This document shows, in pieces, positions 1 through 8,122 of a DNA stretch of 37,011 bases. The notes beneath the pieces were generated by a model that was given only the letters and a program-made list of their open reading frames with translations, was not told the origin of the DNA and did not search any database. Source of the DNA: Tissierella sp. P1 (GTDB lineage Bacteria > Bacillota > Clostridia > Tissierellales > Tissierellaceae); contig NZ_NPMN01000034.1 of assembly GCF_002266425.1 (NCBI RefSeq), positions 1 through 37,011 on the forward strand, in the 5' to 3' direction. Position 1 is the stretch's first letter. Each line of letters begins with the position of its first letter. The translations under genes and the position numbers were made by a program.

Positions 1-46
1 TTTTTAACTTTTGGGGTGCACTTCATTTACGGGTAGTTATGATTAT

Positions 47-1984
47 TTATATTGCCCTTGCTACTTCCGCAGCTTCAGCTGTAGCATTAAGCGCTCTACG
101 TGCACGTACTGCATCACCAATAGTGTGGTAAGGAATATTATTTTCATCACAGTATATTATAATATCATTAGATGCACGAGATTTTGCTCCTATTGCAATT
201 ACAACAGAATTACAAGGGAGTGCTTGAAGTTCTCCATCTTTTTCTATTATTACAGCATCCTCTTTAATTTCGACACATTTGGCAGATGTAAATGTTTTTA
301 TATTGTGTGTATGAAGGCTTTCCATTACACATATTTTACGAAGTTGACCAAGATCCTTTGCTACTTGATCTAGCATTTCTACAACTGTAATACTGTTAGC
401 TGATTCAGAAAGATATTCAGCAACTTCCAATCCGACAAGACCTCCACCAATAACTACAACATTTCCATTTGCAGTTGAGTTTCCAGCCAATATATCATGA
501 GAGTTTGTTACATGATCTCCATTGCTGCCTGTAATATTTGGTTTAATTGGCTCAGCACCTATTGCTATTATAACCTCATCTGGATTTATTTCCTTAATAA
601 GTTCAGGAGTGACAGGAGTAGATAGTCTTATTTCAACATTTTCTAATTTTGCCATTTCGCCCATAGATAGTGCTGCTGCTTTTAATTCTTCTTTTCGTGG
701 TGCTTCACCAGCAAGGACAAATTGTCCACCAAGAGAATTATTAGATTCACATAATATAGGGGCATGACCTCTACGTTTTAAGGTAATGGCAGCTTCTAGT
801 CCTGCTACGCCACCACCAGCTATTAAAATTTTCTTAGGATTATCCGTTTTTATGAGCCTATATTCTGCTTCTCTGCCTAATGCTGGATTTCTTAAACATG
901 TAATATATGGTACCTCTGGATTTACAAACCCATCATAGCAACCTTGATTACAGCCTACGCATTTTACAATAGTATTTTCTTTACCTGAAGATGCTTTGTT
1001 GCAGAATTCTGGATCAGCTAATTGACCGCGGCCTACTACTACCATATCAGCTTTTCCAATTTTAATTATTTCATCTGCTTGAGAAGGATCATTGATACGG
1101 CCAACTGCTATTGTAATCATTCCTGTTTCTTTTTTTATTCTTTCTGCATTATCAACATTAAATCCTCTTGGCAGGTCAACTGGAGGTACTTCATATTTTA
1201 TTGCTGCTGATGAAAAGTTTCCACGTGATACATTAAGTACATCTATGCCAGCTTTCTTAGCTAATTTACAAAACTCAATTGTTTCTTCGATAGTTATACC
1301 ATTTTCTAAATTATCATCATGTGCTACGATACGCATAAATAAAGGCATATTCTCTGGTATATTATTACGAATGGATTCTATACATTCGATTAAAAATCTC
1401 GCTCTATTTTCAAAGGAGCCACCATATTCGTCAGTTCTTTTATTGAAGAATGGACTTAAAAATGCATGTGGTAAATAATTATGACCGGCATGAAATTCTA
1501 TACAGTCAAATCCTGCTTCAACTGCACGCCTAGCAGCATAACCAAAGGATTTTATTACTTCTTTTATAGTTTCAATACTTGCGCCGGGTATTACTTTATC
1601 AGTTCCATAAATTGGAGTATCGCTAACTAATATTATATCTTCATTTTGATAACTAGCTGTAGCCATGCCTCCTTGCCAAAGCTGTATACCTGCTTTTCCC
1701 CCGGCAGAATGTATAGCATCAACAAGTTTTTTCAATTCAGGAACATACTTGTCATCACCAATGGAAAGAAAATTTTTAGGGGTAGATGGATCATGTACTC
1801 CACATACTTCGGTAAAGTTCAAGCCATTTCCACCTAATACTCTAGCTACATGGTAGTCTATAATTTGCTGTGTAACATATTTATCTTCACTGGGCATCTT
1901 TGTTCCCATTGCTGGAAATACAACTCTATTTTTAAGCTCCATACCTCTAATCTTTATAGGACTAAAAAGATTATCAAATGCCAT
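47..1984 (-). CDS. Old Yellow Enzyme family NADH:flavin oxidoreductase / enoate reductase-like
   Basis: The 645-residue protein has the three-part build of 2,4-dienoyl-CoA reductase, 2-enoate reductase and BaiCD/BaiH enzymes. An FMN-binding TIM barrel (about residues 1-340) carries the family signature FLSPFFNKRTDEYGGSFENR near 175-194. A 4Fe-4S cluster site follows, with cysteines C342, C345, C349 and C363. The C-terminal half is an FAD/NAD(P) module with two glycine-rich dinucleotide sites (AGGGVAG at 389-395 and IGGGLVG near 515). The family passes electrons from NAD(P)H through FAD and Fe-S to FMN to reduce an activated C=C bond. The exact substrate cannot be read from sequence. GGGAGG lies 8 bases before the ATG. 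It has its own promoter and a palindromic operator, and the TetR gene lies directly upstream on the same strand, so substrate-inducible control is likely. Cytoplasmic. Confidence 0.93.
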   Translation of the reverse strand: MAFDNLFSPIKIRGMELKNRVVFPAMGTKMPSEDKYVTQQIIDYHVARVLGGNGLNFTEVCGVHDPSTPKNFLSIGDDKYVPELKKLVDAIHSAGGKAGIQLWQGGMATASYQNEDIILVSDTPIYGTDKVIPGASIETIKEVIKSFGYAARRAVEAGFDCIEFHAGHNYLPHAFLSPFFNKRTDEYGGSFENRARFLIECIESIRNNIPENMPLFMRIVAHDDNLENGITIEETIEFCKLAKKAGIDVLNVSRGNFSSAAIKYEVPPVDLPRGFNVDNAERIKKETGMITIAVGRINDPSQADEIIKIGKADMVVVGRGQLADPEFCNKASSGKENTIVKCVGCNQGCYDGFVNPEVPYITCLRNPALGREAEYRLIKTDNPKKILIAGGGVAGLEAAITLKRRGHAPILCESNNSLGGQFVLAGEAPRKEELKAAALSMGEMAKLENVEIRLSTPVTPELIKEINPDEVIIAIGAEPIKPNITGSNGDHVTNSHDILAGNSTANGNVVVIGGGLVGLEVAEYLSESANSITVVEMLDQVAKDLGQLRKICVMESLHTHNIKTFTSAKCVEIKEDAVIIEKDGELQALPCNSVVIAIGAKSRASNDIIIYCDENNIPYHTIGDAVRARRALNATAEAAEVARAI

Positions 1985-2065
1985 AAAAAATCCTCCCTTT
2001 AATATTATTTAATGTTTAAAAGAATTTAATATATAGTTTATTGTGAACAAACAGCTGTTAATTAG

Positions 2066-2094
2066 ATTATAAATTATTTAACAGACTAAATCAA
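2066..2094 (-). promoter_or_regulatory. Sigma-A-type promoter of the flavoenzyme gene
   Basis: On the minus strand there is a -35 TTGATT (2094-2089) and a -10 TATAAT (2071-2066) with a 17-base spacer, about 80 bases upstream of the flavoenzyme start. The palindrome at 2100-2118 abuts the -35 on its upstream side. Confidence 0.7.
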
Positions 2095-2099
2095 TATGT

Positions 2100-2118
2100 T
2101 TAAAACAAATTGTTTTAA
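2100..2118. promoter_or_regulatory. Perfect palindrome, likely TetR-family operator
   Basis: TTAAAACAAATTGTTTTAA is a perfect inverted repeat of two 9-base arms around one central base. It lies 5 bases upstream of the -35 box of the flavoenzyme gene. Perfect palindromes of this size next to a promoter are typical TetR operators, and a TetR-family gene lies immediately upstream. The pairing of this site with that regulator is inferred. Confidence 0.6.
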
Positions 2119-2125
2119 TTTAAAA

Positions 2126-2163
2126 CAAAAAAGTGATTTCGATTATTTGATTTATCGAAATCA
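2126..2163 (-). terminator. Rho-independent terminator of the TetR gene
   Basis: Read on the minus strand, a perfect 10-bp stem (TGATTTCGAT/ATCGAAATCA, 2163-2154 with 2143-2134) is followed by a T-tract (2132-2126). It ends the regulator transcript just before the operator and promoter of the next gene. Confidence 0.8.
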
Positions 2164-2184
2164 TTTTATTTTAGATGCTTAAAT

Positions 2185-2778
2185 TTAATCATTTGAACAT
2201 GATTTTAATCTATCTATTATATAAGTAATATATTTTAATCTTTCATCTTTGCTATCTAAAACACTGTTGTCAAAGTTTTTAAAATCATAATTGATAGTTG
2301 GATATAATATAGAAGATAGAAATATCATTTTATTATATTGAAACATTATATCATTTTGATTTAAGACATTATCCAATGTTTTATCTAGTTTTTCATTCAT
2401 AGCATTAGTTACTTCAACTATTTTAGCATCTACTTCACTAATGTCCTTTTTATCCATGGCTTCTTTTAAAATGGTAAGAATTCCAGGATATTTTAGTGTA
2501 TACTCCATTATTTCATTTGCAGATAAGATAACCTTTTCTTTATCATTATATTCATCACTATCTAGTATAGAGTAAGCTGCAATTGTGTTATCTATATAGA
2601 ATTCCTTTACATGACGTAACATTTCATCTTTTGTACGAAAATAATAATTTACCGCACTCACATTTACATTAGCTTCTTTAGCTATAGCTCTTATTGGGAC
2701 GTTGAAGGAACCAATTTTGCCAATAAGATATAAGGCTTTATCCAAAATTTTTTCCTCAACATTTGTCAATTCTCTCAT
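2185..2778 (-). CDS. TetR/AcrR family transcriptional regulator
   Basis: This 197-residue regulator has an N-terminal TetR helix-turn-helix: a first helix with ILDKALYLIGKIGSFNVPIR, then AIAKEANVNVSAVNYYFRTKDEML, where the VSAVNYYF recognition helix is diagnostic. The rest is an all-helical ligand/dimer domain without recognisable specificity. I chose the ATG at 2778 because AGGAGG (2785-2790) sits 6 bases upstream; an in-frame start further out at 2835 has no good ribosome site. It precedes the flavoenzyme gene on the same strand and is separated from it by its own terminator. It probably represses the flavoenzyme through the palindrome at 2100-2118, which is inferred from position only. Confidence 0.92.
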   Translation of the reverse strand: MRELTNVEEKILDKALYLIGKIGSFNVPIRAIAKEANVNVSAVNYYFRTKDEMLRHVKEFYIDNTIAAYSILDSDEYNDKEKVILSANEIMEYTLKYPGILTILKEAMDKKDISEVDAKIVEVTNAMNEKLDKTLDNVLNQNDIMFQYNKMIFLSSILYPTINYDFKNFDNSVLDSKDERLKYITYIIDRLKSCSND

Positions 2779-2951
2779 TCTGAACCTCCTACATATAGTA
2801 AATTTCAGTACTGTAATTCTCAAAATATGTAACATTTACTAAACATTATATCAAAAAATATAATTAGTTAATACCATATATTTTTTAAGTAATATCATGA
2901 TAAAATTCATCACTAAAGGGCTAAAGTTAAATCAAATAGATTGTTAGAAAT

Positions 2952-2980
2952 TTGAATTATTATTGATAAAAAAATATAAA
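2952..2980 (+). promoter_or_regulatory. Putative promoter of ridA
   Basis: TTGAAT (2952-2957) and TATAAA (2975-2980) with a 17-base spacer, about 110 bases upstream of the ridA start. Good spacing but imperfect hexamers in AT-rich DNA. Confidence 0.4.
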
Positions 2981-3089
2981 ATACTACTTTGATCTATTAT
3001 GAGAGTTGGCAAACTATGGCAAGAGGCTTTATTTAAATAAGAATTTAATATATAATCTTATAATAGAATATAAAATAAGGAGGACAATA

Positions 3090-3479
3090 ATGGTAAGAAA
3101 AGCTTATAATGCAAATGGTATATCGGCATCAGGACCATATTCACATGCAGTTGATGCTGGAGAGCTAGTTTTTTTATCAGGACAAACTGTGATGAATGCA
3201 GATCCCATGCCAACTGATAAAGGAAATATAACTGAACAAACAAAAGAATGCTTTATCAATTTATTTAAAATATTAGAATCAGCTAATCTTACATCAGATG
3301 ATGTAGTAAAAGTAAATGTATATCTAACAGATATGAAGAATTTCTCTGCAATGAATGAAGTATATAAAACCCAATTTTCGGAACCTTATCCTGCTAGAAC
3401 GACTATAGCAGTTTTGGAACTGCCACTTGGTGCAGATGTTGAAATAGAATTAATTGCAAAAAAGCCACAAAATAAATAG
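3090..3479 (+). CDS. ridA: RidA family (YjgF/YER057c/UK114) enamine/imine deaminase
   Basis: The 129-residue protein matches the full family length. It has the conserved features: an N-terminal ISASGPYSHAV stretch, VFLSGQT, NITEQTKECFINLFKILESA, DDVVKVNVYLTDMKNFSAMNEVY, and the C-terminal PARTTIAVLELPLGADVEIELIA block. The arginine of PARTT is the usual substrate-carboxylate ligand. RidA hydrolyses reactive 2-aminoacrylate and other enamines made by PLP enzymes; it is a cytosolic trimer. The start at 3090 is chosen because AAGGAGG lies 6 bases upstream; an upstream in-frame ATG at 3006 has no ribosome site. It appears monocistronic, with a hairpin after the stop. Confidence 0.95.
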   Translation: MVRKAYNANGISASGPYSHAVDAGELVFLSGQTVMNADPMPTDKGNITEQTKECFINLFKILESANLTSDDVVKVNVYLTDMKNFSAMNEVYKTQFSEPYPARTTIAVLELPLGADVEIELIAKKPQNK

Positions 3480-3485
3480 TTAATA

Positions 3486-3528
3486 ATAATCCTCCTTGAT
3501 AAAGTTTAATGATTCTAGGAGGATTTAT
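3486..3528 (+). terminator. Stem-loop after ridA
   Basis: AATCCTCCT and AGGAGGATT form a 9-bp stem around an AT-rich loop just after the ridA stop, followed by a weak T-rich tail. Probable terminator. Its 3' arm contains a Shine-Dalgarno-like AGGAGG but no start codon follows at a useful distance. Confidence 0.55.
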
Positions 3529-3529
3529 T

Positions 3530-3865
3530 CTATATAGAATTAATTACTCTTATAATGAAAAATAAATATCTAAATTGTTAAAAAAGATAATATTATTGTA
3601 CATGAGATTTAAAGAATTTATTTATATATTAACTTGAATTAAGCATTCAGATAGCAAATCTATTTAAGAAAATATGTAAGATATATTCTATATTATTAAT
3701 GAAGATTTAAATTTGTCAGTTTATACAATAAGATTCATTTAATGAGGTTATATGTCTTTTTATGTATAGAGTATGAATTTTGTATAAATACCATAGGAAT
3801 GAGTAAAATAATAATGCTTAATTCTAAAATATATTGATAAAAATCTTAACTTGGTGGTGTTTTAT
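3530..3865. other. AT-rich intergenic gap with no recognised feature
   Basis: About 335 bases between the ridA hairpin and the RemA-like gene. I found no open frame with a ribosome site, no strong hairpin and no convincing promoter hexamers at proper spacing, although the downstream gene must have a promoter here. Confidence 0.5.
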
Positions 3866-4246
3866 ATGGAAATTAAAGAAGGAGTAATGGTTCCATTAGG
3901 CTATGGTAAGTTTGCTCGTTCTGATAAAATCATTAGCCTTGAACCTATTGAGGATGATCGGGGACCGGGGAGAAGAACTGTTGTGTATGTTGAGGAAGTA
4001 AAATCTCCAATAATAGCATCCAAAACTGAAAATTCTATATTAGCAAGAATGGTGGAAATACCAAGAAATGAACTGGAGGCTTCTGCTGCCCTAGAGCTTT
4101 TATACGATATAGGAGATGATATTGGGCAGATTGGACCTATGCTTAGAAAAAGCATAAAGAAAGAAGCAAACTTTGACCTTGATAGAATTGAAAAGCGTAT
4201 AAATGAGATCATCCAACATGAAATTGAATTTGATGGAATACACTAA
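3866..4246 (+). CDS. RemA/DUF370-like protein with C-terminal helical extension
   Basis: The 126-residue protein begins with a stretch resembling RemA (DUF370), the small DNA-binding regulator of matrix genes in Bacillus: LGYGKFARSDKIISLEPI, then GRRTVVYVEE and SPIIASKTENSIL, which parallels the family's GFGN...I.I..P, YGRRTR.V.. and .ILSA...ET.. blocks. Compared with RemA (under 90 residues), the PIKR segment is shortened to DDRGPGRRT. There is an extra helical tail of about 55 residues (EASAALELLYDIGDDIGQIGPMLRK onward) that I do not recognise. GGTGGTG precedes the ATG; a TTG at 3851 in the same frame is less likely. A DNA- or RNA-binding regulator is the best guess, but the match is by eye. 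It is monocistronic and ends in a strong terminator. Confidence 0.6.
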   Translation: MEIKEGVMVPLGYGKFARSDKIISLEPIEDDRGPGRRTVVYVEEVKSPIIASKTENSILARMVEIPRNELEASAALELLYDIGDDIGQIGPMLRKSIKKEANFDLDRIEKRINEIIQHEIEFDGIH

Positions 4247-4274
4247 TGTAAATTTAATTTCATATATTAGTAAT

Positions 4275-4314
4275 TAGGCACTAGGTTGCTAATCTAGTGC
4301 CTATGTTATTTTTT
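4275..4314 (+). terminator. Rho-independent terminator overlapping the 3' end of the convergent gene
   Basis: A perfect 10-bp stem, TAGGCACTAG (4275-4284) with CTAGTGCCTA (4294-4303), is followed by TGTTATTTTTT. It serves the RemA-like gene. The last codons and the stop of the ornithine cyclodeaminase gene on the other strand lie inside this hairpin. Confidence 0.85.
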
Positions 4315-5315
4315 AGGCTTTCAATTTCATAGACCAATAGATTTAAGAATAACCCTACGTCAGTGACAATACCTATAGTTTGACTGCTTCCTCTATCGCA
4401 TAGTTTTGTAACCACGGCAGAGTTAATATCTACACATATCATCTTGATCTTTGCAGGAAGCATATTTCCACTGGCAATCCCGTGAAGCATAGATCCAAGG
4501 ACTAGAACTATATCTGAAGATTGTAAATATTTGTTATAGGCTTCTTGAGCTTCGATCATATCAGTAATTGTATCTGGTAATGGACCATCATCTCTTAAAC
4601 TTCCCGCAAGGACAAATGGAGTATGATTTTTTATAGATTCATACATTATACCTGAGCGAAGTATCTTTGCTTCAACGGTTTCTTTTATGGAGCCATATTC
4701 CATAACCTGATTTATAGCCCTCATATGATTTCTATAGCCATTGTGGGTTACTTTACCTGATCTTGCACATACTCCCAAGGAAGTACCAAAGAGATTTTTT
4801 TCTATATCATGAACTGCAAGGGCATTTCCAGCTAATAAACTGGAAACATAATTTCCTTTAATAAGCTCTGAGAGATAGTAGTCTCCACCTGTATGGACTA
4901 CAACAGGCCCAGCAACTACAGTTAACTTCTTGTCATTATAGAATAATTCATAGGCTAAATCTTTTATAATAATATTATTTCTTCTTTCGGAAGAGACAGA
5001 ACTATTCATAAAGTTGAAAGAATCTTCTACCATTGCATTCTTATCTTTTAGAATTTTAACTCCCGAATCACTACATACTACCATATCACCTTTTCTTATA
5101 TCTCTTAGTTTTTTACATGATGCACCTTGTTCATCTATGACTATAAGTGCATCCATTCTTTGCTTTTTTACCTCTGTCCATTTATTATTATAAAATACCA
5201 GAGTTTTATAATTTGTAGTTGAATAAAAGTCATCAGGAACATGTTTATCCTGCTCTACTTTTTTTAACACTATATTTTTATTTATATTCTTATTTTTGAA
5301 TTTATTTATCTCCAT
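4281..5315 (-). CDS. Archaeal-type ornithine cyclodeaminase (TIGR00300, LOR/SDH family), short form
   Basis: The 344-residue protein matches the LOR/SDH (AgrE/ArgZ C-terminal, MMP1218-type) family, which uses bound NAD to convert ornithine to proline and ammonia. Visible blocks are DDFYSTTN, a nucleotide-fold segment VVAGPVVVHTGGDYYLSELI, LLAGNALAVHDIE, FGTSLGV, SGIMYE, FVLAGSLRDDGPLPD, GNMLPAKIKMICVDIN and GIVTDVG. It is shorter than the roughly 400-residue archaeal proteins because the N-terminal region ahead of DDFYSTTN is reduced to about 30 Lys/Asn-rich residues. This looks genuine: AAAGGAG sits 9 bases before the ATG at 5315, and a T-box fills the DNA upstream. That T-box reads as proline-specific, which fits a proline-making enzyme. 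The C-terminus overlaps a terminator hairpin. Confidence 0.85.
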   Translation of the reverse strand: MEINKFKNKNINKNIVLKKVEQDKHVPDDFYSTTNYKTLVFYNNKWTEVKKQRMDALIVIDEQGASCKKLRDIRKGDMVVCSDSGVKILKDKNAMVEDSFNFMNSSVSSERRNNIIIKDLAYELFYNDKKLTVVAGPVVVHTGGDYYLSELIKGNYVSSLLAGNALAVHDIEKNLFGTSLGVCARSGKVTHNGYRNHMRAINQVMEYGSIKETVEAKILRSGIMYESIKNHTPFVLAGSLRDDGPLPDTITDMIEAQEAYNKYLQSSDIVLVLGSMLHGIASGNMLPAKIKMICVDINSAVVTKLCDRGSSQTIGIVTDVGLFLNLLVYEIESLKNNIGTRLAT

Positions 5316-5408
5316 TTTAAATTCTCCTTTCACTAATTGATAATTTAAACGACTTTTTACAGTTTCGAAACTCAAATTCATTTACTCGTTACGCTCATTG
5401 TGTTAGGG

Positions 5409-5641
5409 TATAAAAAAACCTTCATCCCAATACTGGGACGAAGGTAATTCGCGGTACCACCCAAATTGATTAAGCAGTAAATAAAACTTAATCCTCTTGA
5501 AGCCTGTAACGTTGGCGAAACGGACAAATTTTTTCATTTGCAGCTTAGAGGGTGGGTTCAAAAGAAGTAATCTTAGAAAATCTTTCAGTCGATGGATCTT
5601 CCTTCCTTTTAGAATCTTTCTATTTACTAGTCCTCTTCAAG
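5409..5641 (-). ncRNA. T-box leader, specifier read as proline (CCC)
   Basis: Read on the minus strand, Stem I begins TTGAAGAGGACTAGTA. The T-box core TGGGTGGTACCGCG lies at 5463-5450. The terminator pairs CCTTCGTCCCA with TGGGATGAAGG (5444-5419), followed by seven T. In the specifier loop, the helix GAAAGA/TCTTTT is followed by GAACCCAC and then the basal CCTC that pairs with GAGG. The usual GAA-codon-A register makes the specifier CCC (5556-5554), proline. The UGGU acceptor bulge pairs with ACCA, consistent with discriminator base A. Uncharged tRNA-Pro would stabilise the antiterminator and turn on the ornithine cyclodeaminase. The codon assignment is by hand. Confidence 0.92.
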
Positions 5642-5663
5642 GCCAAATATTTATTTAGAAAAT

Positions 5664-5692
5664 ATTATATTCATTATAAAATTAATTGTCAA
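5664..5692 (-). promoter_or_regulatory. Consensus sigma-A promoter for the T-box/cyclodeaminase transcript
   Basis: On the minus strand, a perfect TTGACA (5692-5687) and a perfect TATAAT (5669-5664) are spaced 17 bases, about 20 bases upstream of the T-box Stem I. Confidence 0.9.
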
Positions 5693-5833
5693 GTGTTTTT
5701 TAGAAAAAATTAATTATTTTTATAATTATATGATTAATTTTATATATTAAATTGAAAAATTTTAAAATGGGTATAAAATTAAAGATATAGCACTAAATAT
5801 ATTAAATTAATATATTCTTAGGAGGTAGTAAAA

Positions 5834-7036
5834 ATGGGACTAATAAAAGCACTTAGTTCAGCCATAAGAGGCACTCTTGCTGATCAATGGTTGGAGATAA
5901 TTGAACCAAACGATATGGGTGATAATACTGTATTTACATCTGGTATAACCGTCAGAAAAGATGATAGAAGAGGGGCAAATAAAAAGGGGACAGAAAATAC
6001 AGTTTCAAATGGATCAATAATTCATGTATATCCAAATCAGTTTATGATACTTGTAGATGGGGGAAAGATTATAGATTATACTGCTGAAGAAGGATATTAT
6101 AAAGTAGATAATTCATCTTTACCATCTCTTTTTAATGGAAATTTTGAAGAAGCTCTAGATGAATCATTTCAACGTGTGAAATATGGTGGTGTAACACCTA
6201 CTTCTCAAAAGGTATATTATATAAACCTACAAGAGATAAAGGGAATAAAATTTGGGACTCCAAATCCTTTAAACTACTTTGATAATTTTTATAATTCAGA
6301 GCTATTTTTAAGAACCTTTGGAACTTATTCTATAAAAATAACAGATCCACTACTATTTTTTGTGGAAGCAATACCAAGAAATAAGGACAAAGTAGATATT
6401 GAGGATATTAATGAGCAATACTTATCTGAGTTTTTAGAAGCTTTGCAATCGGCAATGAATCAAATGTCAGTTGATGGAATCCGTATATCTCATGTTCCTT
6501 CAAAGGGCAGGGAATTGAGTCAATATATGGCAAATATCCTAGATGAGGAATGGAAAAGAATGAGAGGAATGGAAATACAATCTGTAGGCATAGCTAATAT
6601 TTCTTATGATGATGAGTCTAAAGAATTAATTAATATGAGAAATAAAGGAGCCATGTTAGGTGATCCATCAGTACGTGAGGGCTATGTACAGGGTTCTATT
6701 GCTAGAGGGTTAGAAGCTGCTGGATCAAATGAAGGAGGAGCTGCATCTGCTTTCATGGGTATGGGAGTAGGAATGCAGGGGGCAGGTAGTTTTATGGGAG
6801 CTGCATCAGCATCTAACCAAAATCAAATGGCTAAAGAACAAAATCAACAAAGTCAGGCTCAAGGTATACCTAATAAAGGATATTGGTTCTGTAGTAATTG
6901 TGGTACAAAAAATGGAGGTAATTTTTGTTCGGAATGTGGAACAAAAAGAGCGACTCCAGAACAATGTTCTAACTGTGGATATAAACCAAGTGGTGAGATT
7001 CCAAAGTTTTGTCCAGAATGTGGAACCAAATTTTAA
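5834..7036 (+). CDS. SPFH-domain protein with C-terminal double zinc ribbon (YdjI-like)
   Basis: The 400-residue protein resembles the B. subtilis YdjI / 'virion core protein' SPFH family. An SPFH/band-7-like region occupies about residues 25-290. A Gly/Ala/Met-rich low-complexity linker (AFMGMGVGMQGAGSFMGAASAS) and a Gln-rich segment follow. The last 50 residues are zinc ribbons with four CxxC knuckles (FCSNCG, FCSECG, QCSNCG, FCPECG). There is no N-terminal membrane segment. AGGAGG lies 8 bases before the ATG. The next two genes are ydjG-like and ydjH-like. In B. subtilis these proteins form the membrane anchor of PspA under envelope stress. That role is known for the relatives and inferred here. 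No pspA is next to it. Confidence 0.85.
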   Translation: MGLIKALSSAIRGTLADQWLEIIEPNDMGDNTVFTSGITVRKDDRRGANKKGTENTVSNGSIIHVYPNQFMILVDGGKIIDYTAEEGYYKVDNSSLPSLFNGNFEEALDESFQRVKYGGVTPTSQKVYYINLQEIKGIKFGTPNPLNYFDNFYNSELFLRTFGTYSIKITDPLLFFVEAIPRNKDKVDIEDINEQYLSEFLEALQSAMNQMSVDGIRISHVPSKGRELSQYMANILDEEWKRMRGMEIQSVGIANISYDDESKELINMRNKGAMLGDPSVREGYVQGSIARGLEAAGSNEGGAASAFMGMGVGMQGAGSFMGAASASNQNQMAKEQNQQSQAQGIPNKGYWFCSNCGTKNGGNFCSECGTKRATPEQCSNCGYKPSGEIPKFCPECGTKF

Positions 7037-7075
7037 TATAATCTAAGTATTCTTTATTTAGGAAAGAGGTGGGCT

Positions 7076-8122
7076 ATGACTATAAAGAGTTATAAATGTC
7101 CAAGTTGCGGTGCAGGAATACATTTTAAACCTGCACTGCAAAAATTCAAATGTGATTTTTGTTTAAGTGAATATACTGAAGAAGAAATAGATGATATATA
7201 TACTGAAAAAGATGAAAAAGAAGAACTTTATCATAATAATATAGATTCTCGGCAGTTATCATCCTATGAATGCAATAGTTGTGGAGCGAAAATAGTCACT
7301 GATGATACTACTACGGCTACTTTTTGTTATTATTGTCATAATCCAGTTATAATATCAGATAGGTTAATAGGTAACTTTCAACCTAATAAGCTAATACCAT
7401 TTTCCGTTGATAAGAACAAAGCAAAACAAAACTTTCTAGATTGGGCACAAAATAAGAGATTCGTTCCTAATGATTTCTATAGCAATTCACAATTAGAAAA
7501 GATAACTGGAATATATTTACCATATTGGTGGGCTGACTGTGAAGTTGATATAGATTATATAGGAGAGGCGAGAAATATTAGAGTATGGCGCAGTGGAGAT
7601 AGAGAATTTACAGAAACTAAAAAATATCAAATCGTAAGAAAAGGTCAGATTAATATAGAAAACGTAGGGGAAGTAGCTTTTACTAAAATAGATGACACAC
7701 TTTTAAATGGTATAGCACCGTATAATGAAAATGAGATCATAGACTTTTCTATGGCATATCTCTCAGGTTTTTTTGCTGAACAATATGATATGGAAAAAGA
7801 AGATATTATTCCTAAAGTGGAAGATAGAGTTGGTAAATACTCAAAATCTTTAATAGATGAAACTATATCTGGATTTAATTTAGTAAATGATATAAGAAAT
7901 AATTCTAAGGTAAATTATAATAAATGGAGCTATACTCTTTTACCAACATGGATATTAACTTACCTTTATAAGGGAAAAACCTTTGTATATGCAGTAAATG
8001 GTCAAACGGGCAAATCTTTTGGAGAACTGCCTTTTAACAAACAGAAAGCATTTAATGTAGCTATGATAATATTTATAGTTACTTTTATCACTCTTTTAAT
8101 AGGAGGGATGTTAATATGGTAA
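7076..8122 (+). CDS. TFIIB-type zinc-ribbon membrane protein (YdjG-like)
   Basis: The 348-residue protein has two N-terminal zinc-ribbon-like modules: CPSCGAG with CDFCLSEY (about residues 8-30), and CNSCGAK with CYYCHNP (about 62-86). A conserved soluble region follows, with the characteristic LIPFSVDKNKAK and YLPYWWADCEVDIDY segments. A single membrane helix lies at the very C-terminus (AMIIFIVTFITLLIGGMLIW). It is the YdjG-type partner of the SPFH protein upstream. It starts 39 bases after that gene behind AGAGGTGG and overlaps the next gene by 7 bases (ATGGTAA), so the three genes form one operon. In B. subtilis YdjG and YdjH form a membrane complex that recruits PspA; this is inferred for the present protein. 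Confidence 0.85.
   Translation: MTIKSYKCPSCGAGIHFKPALQKFKCDFCLSEYTEEEIDDIYTEKDEKEELYHNNIDSRQLSSYECNSCGAKIVTDDTTTATFCYYCHNPVIISDRLIGNFQPNKLIPFSVDKNKAKQNFLDWAQNKRFVPNDFYSNSQLEKITGIYLPYWWADCEVDIDYIGEARNIRVWRSGDREFTETKKYQIVRKGQINIENVGEVAFTKIDDTLLNGIAPYNENEIIDFSMAYLSGFFAEQYDMEKEDIIPKVEDRVGKYSKSLIDETISGFNLVNDIRNNSKVNYNKWSYTLLPTWILTYLYKGKTFVYAVNGQTGKSFGELPFNKQKAFNVAMIIFIVTFITLLIGGMLIW

Noticed and set aside
47..4246. Bile-acid (bai) type operon suggested by the BaiCD/BaiH-like flavoenzyme
   Set aside because: No other bai genes are present, and OYE enzymes of this build act on many enoates.
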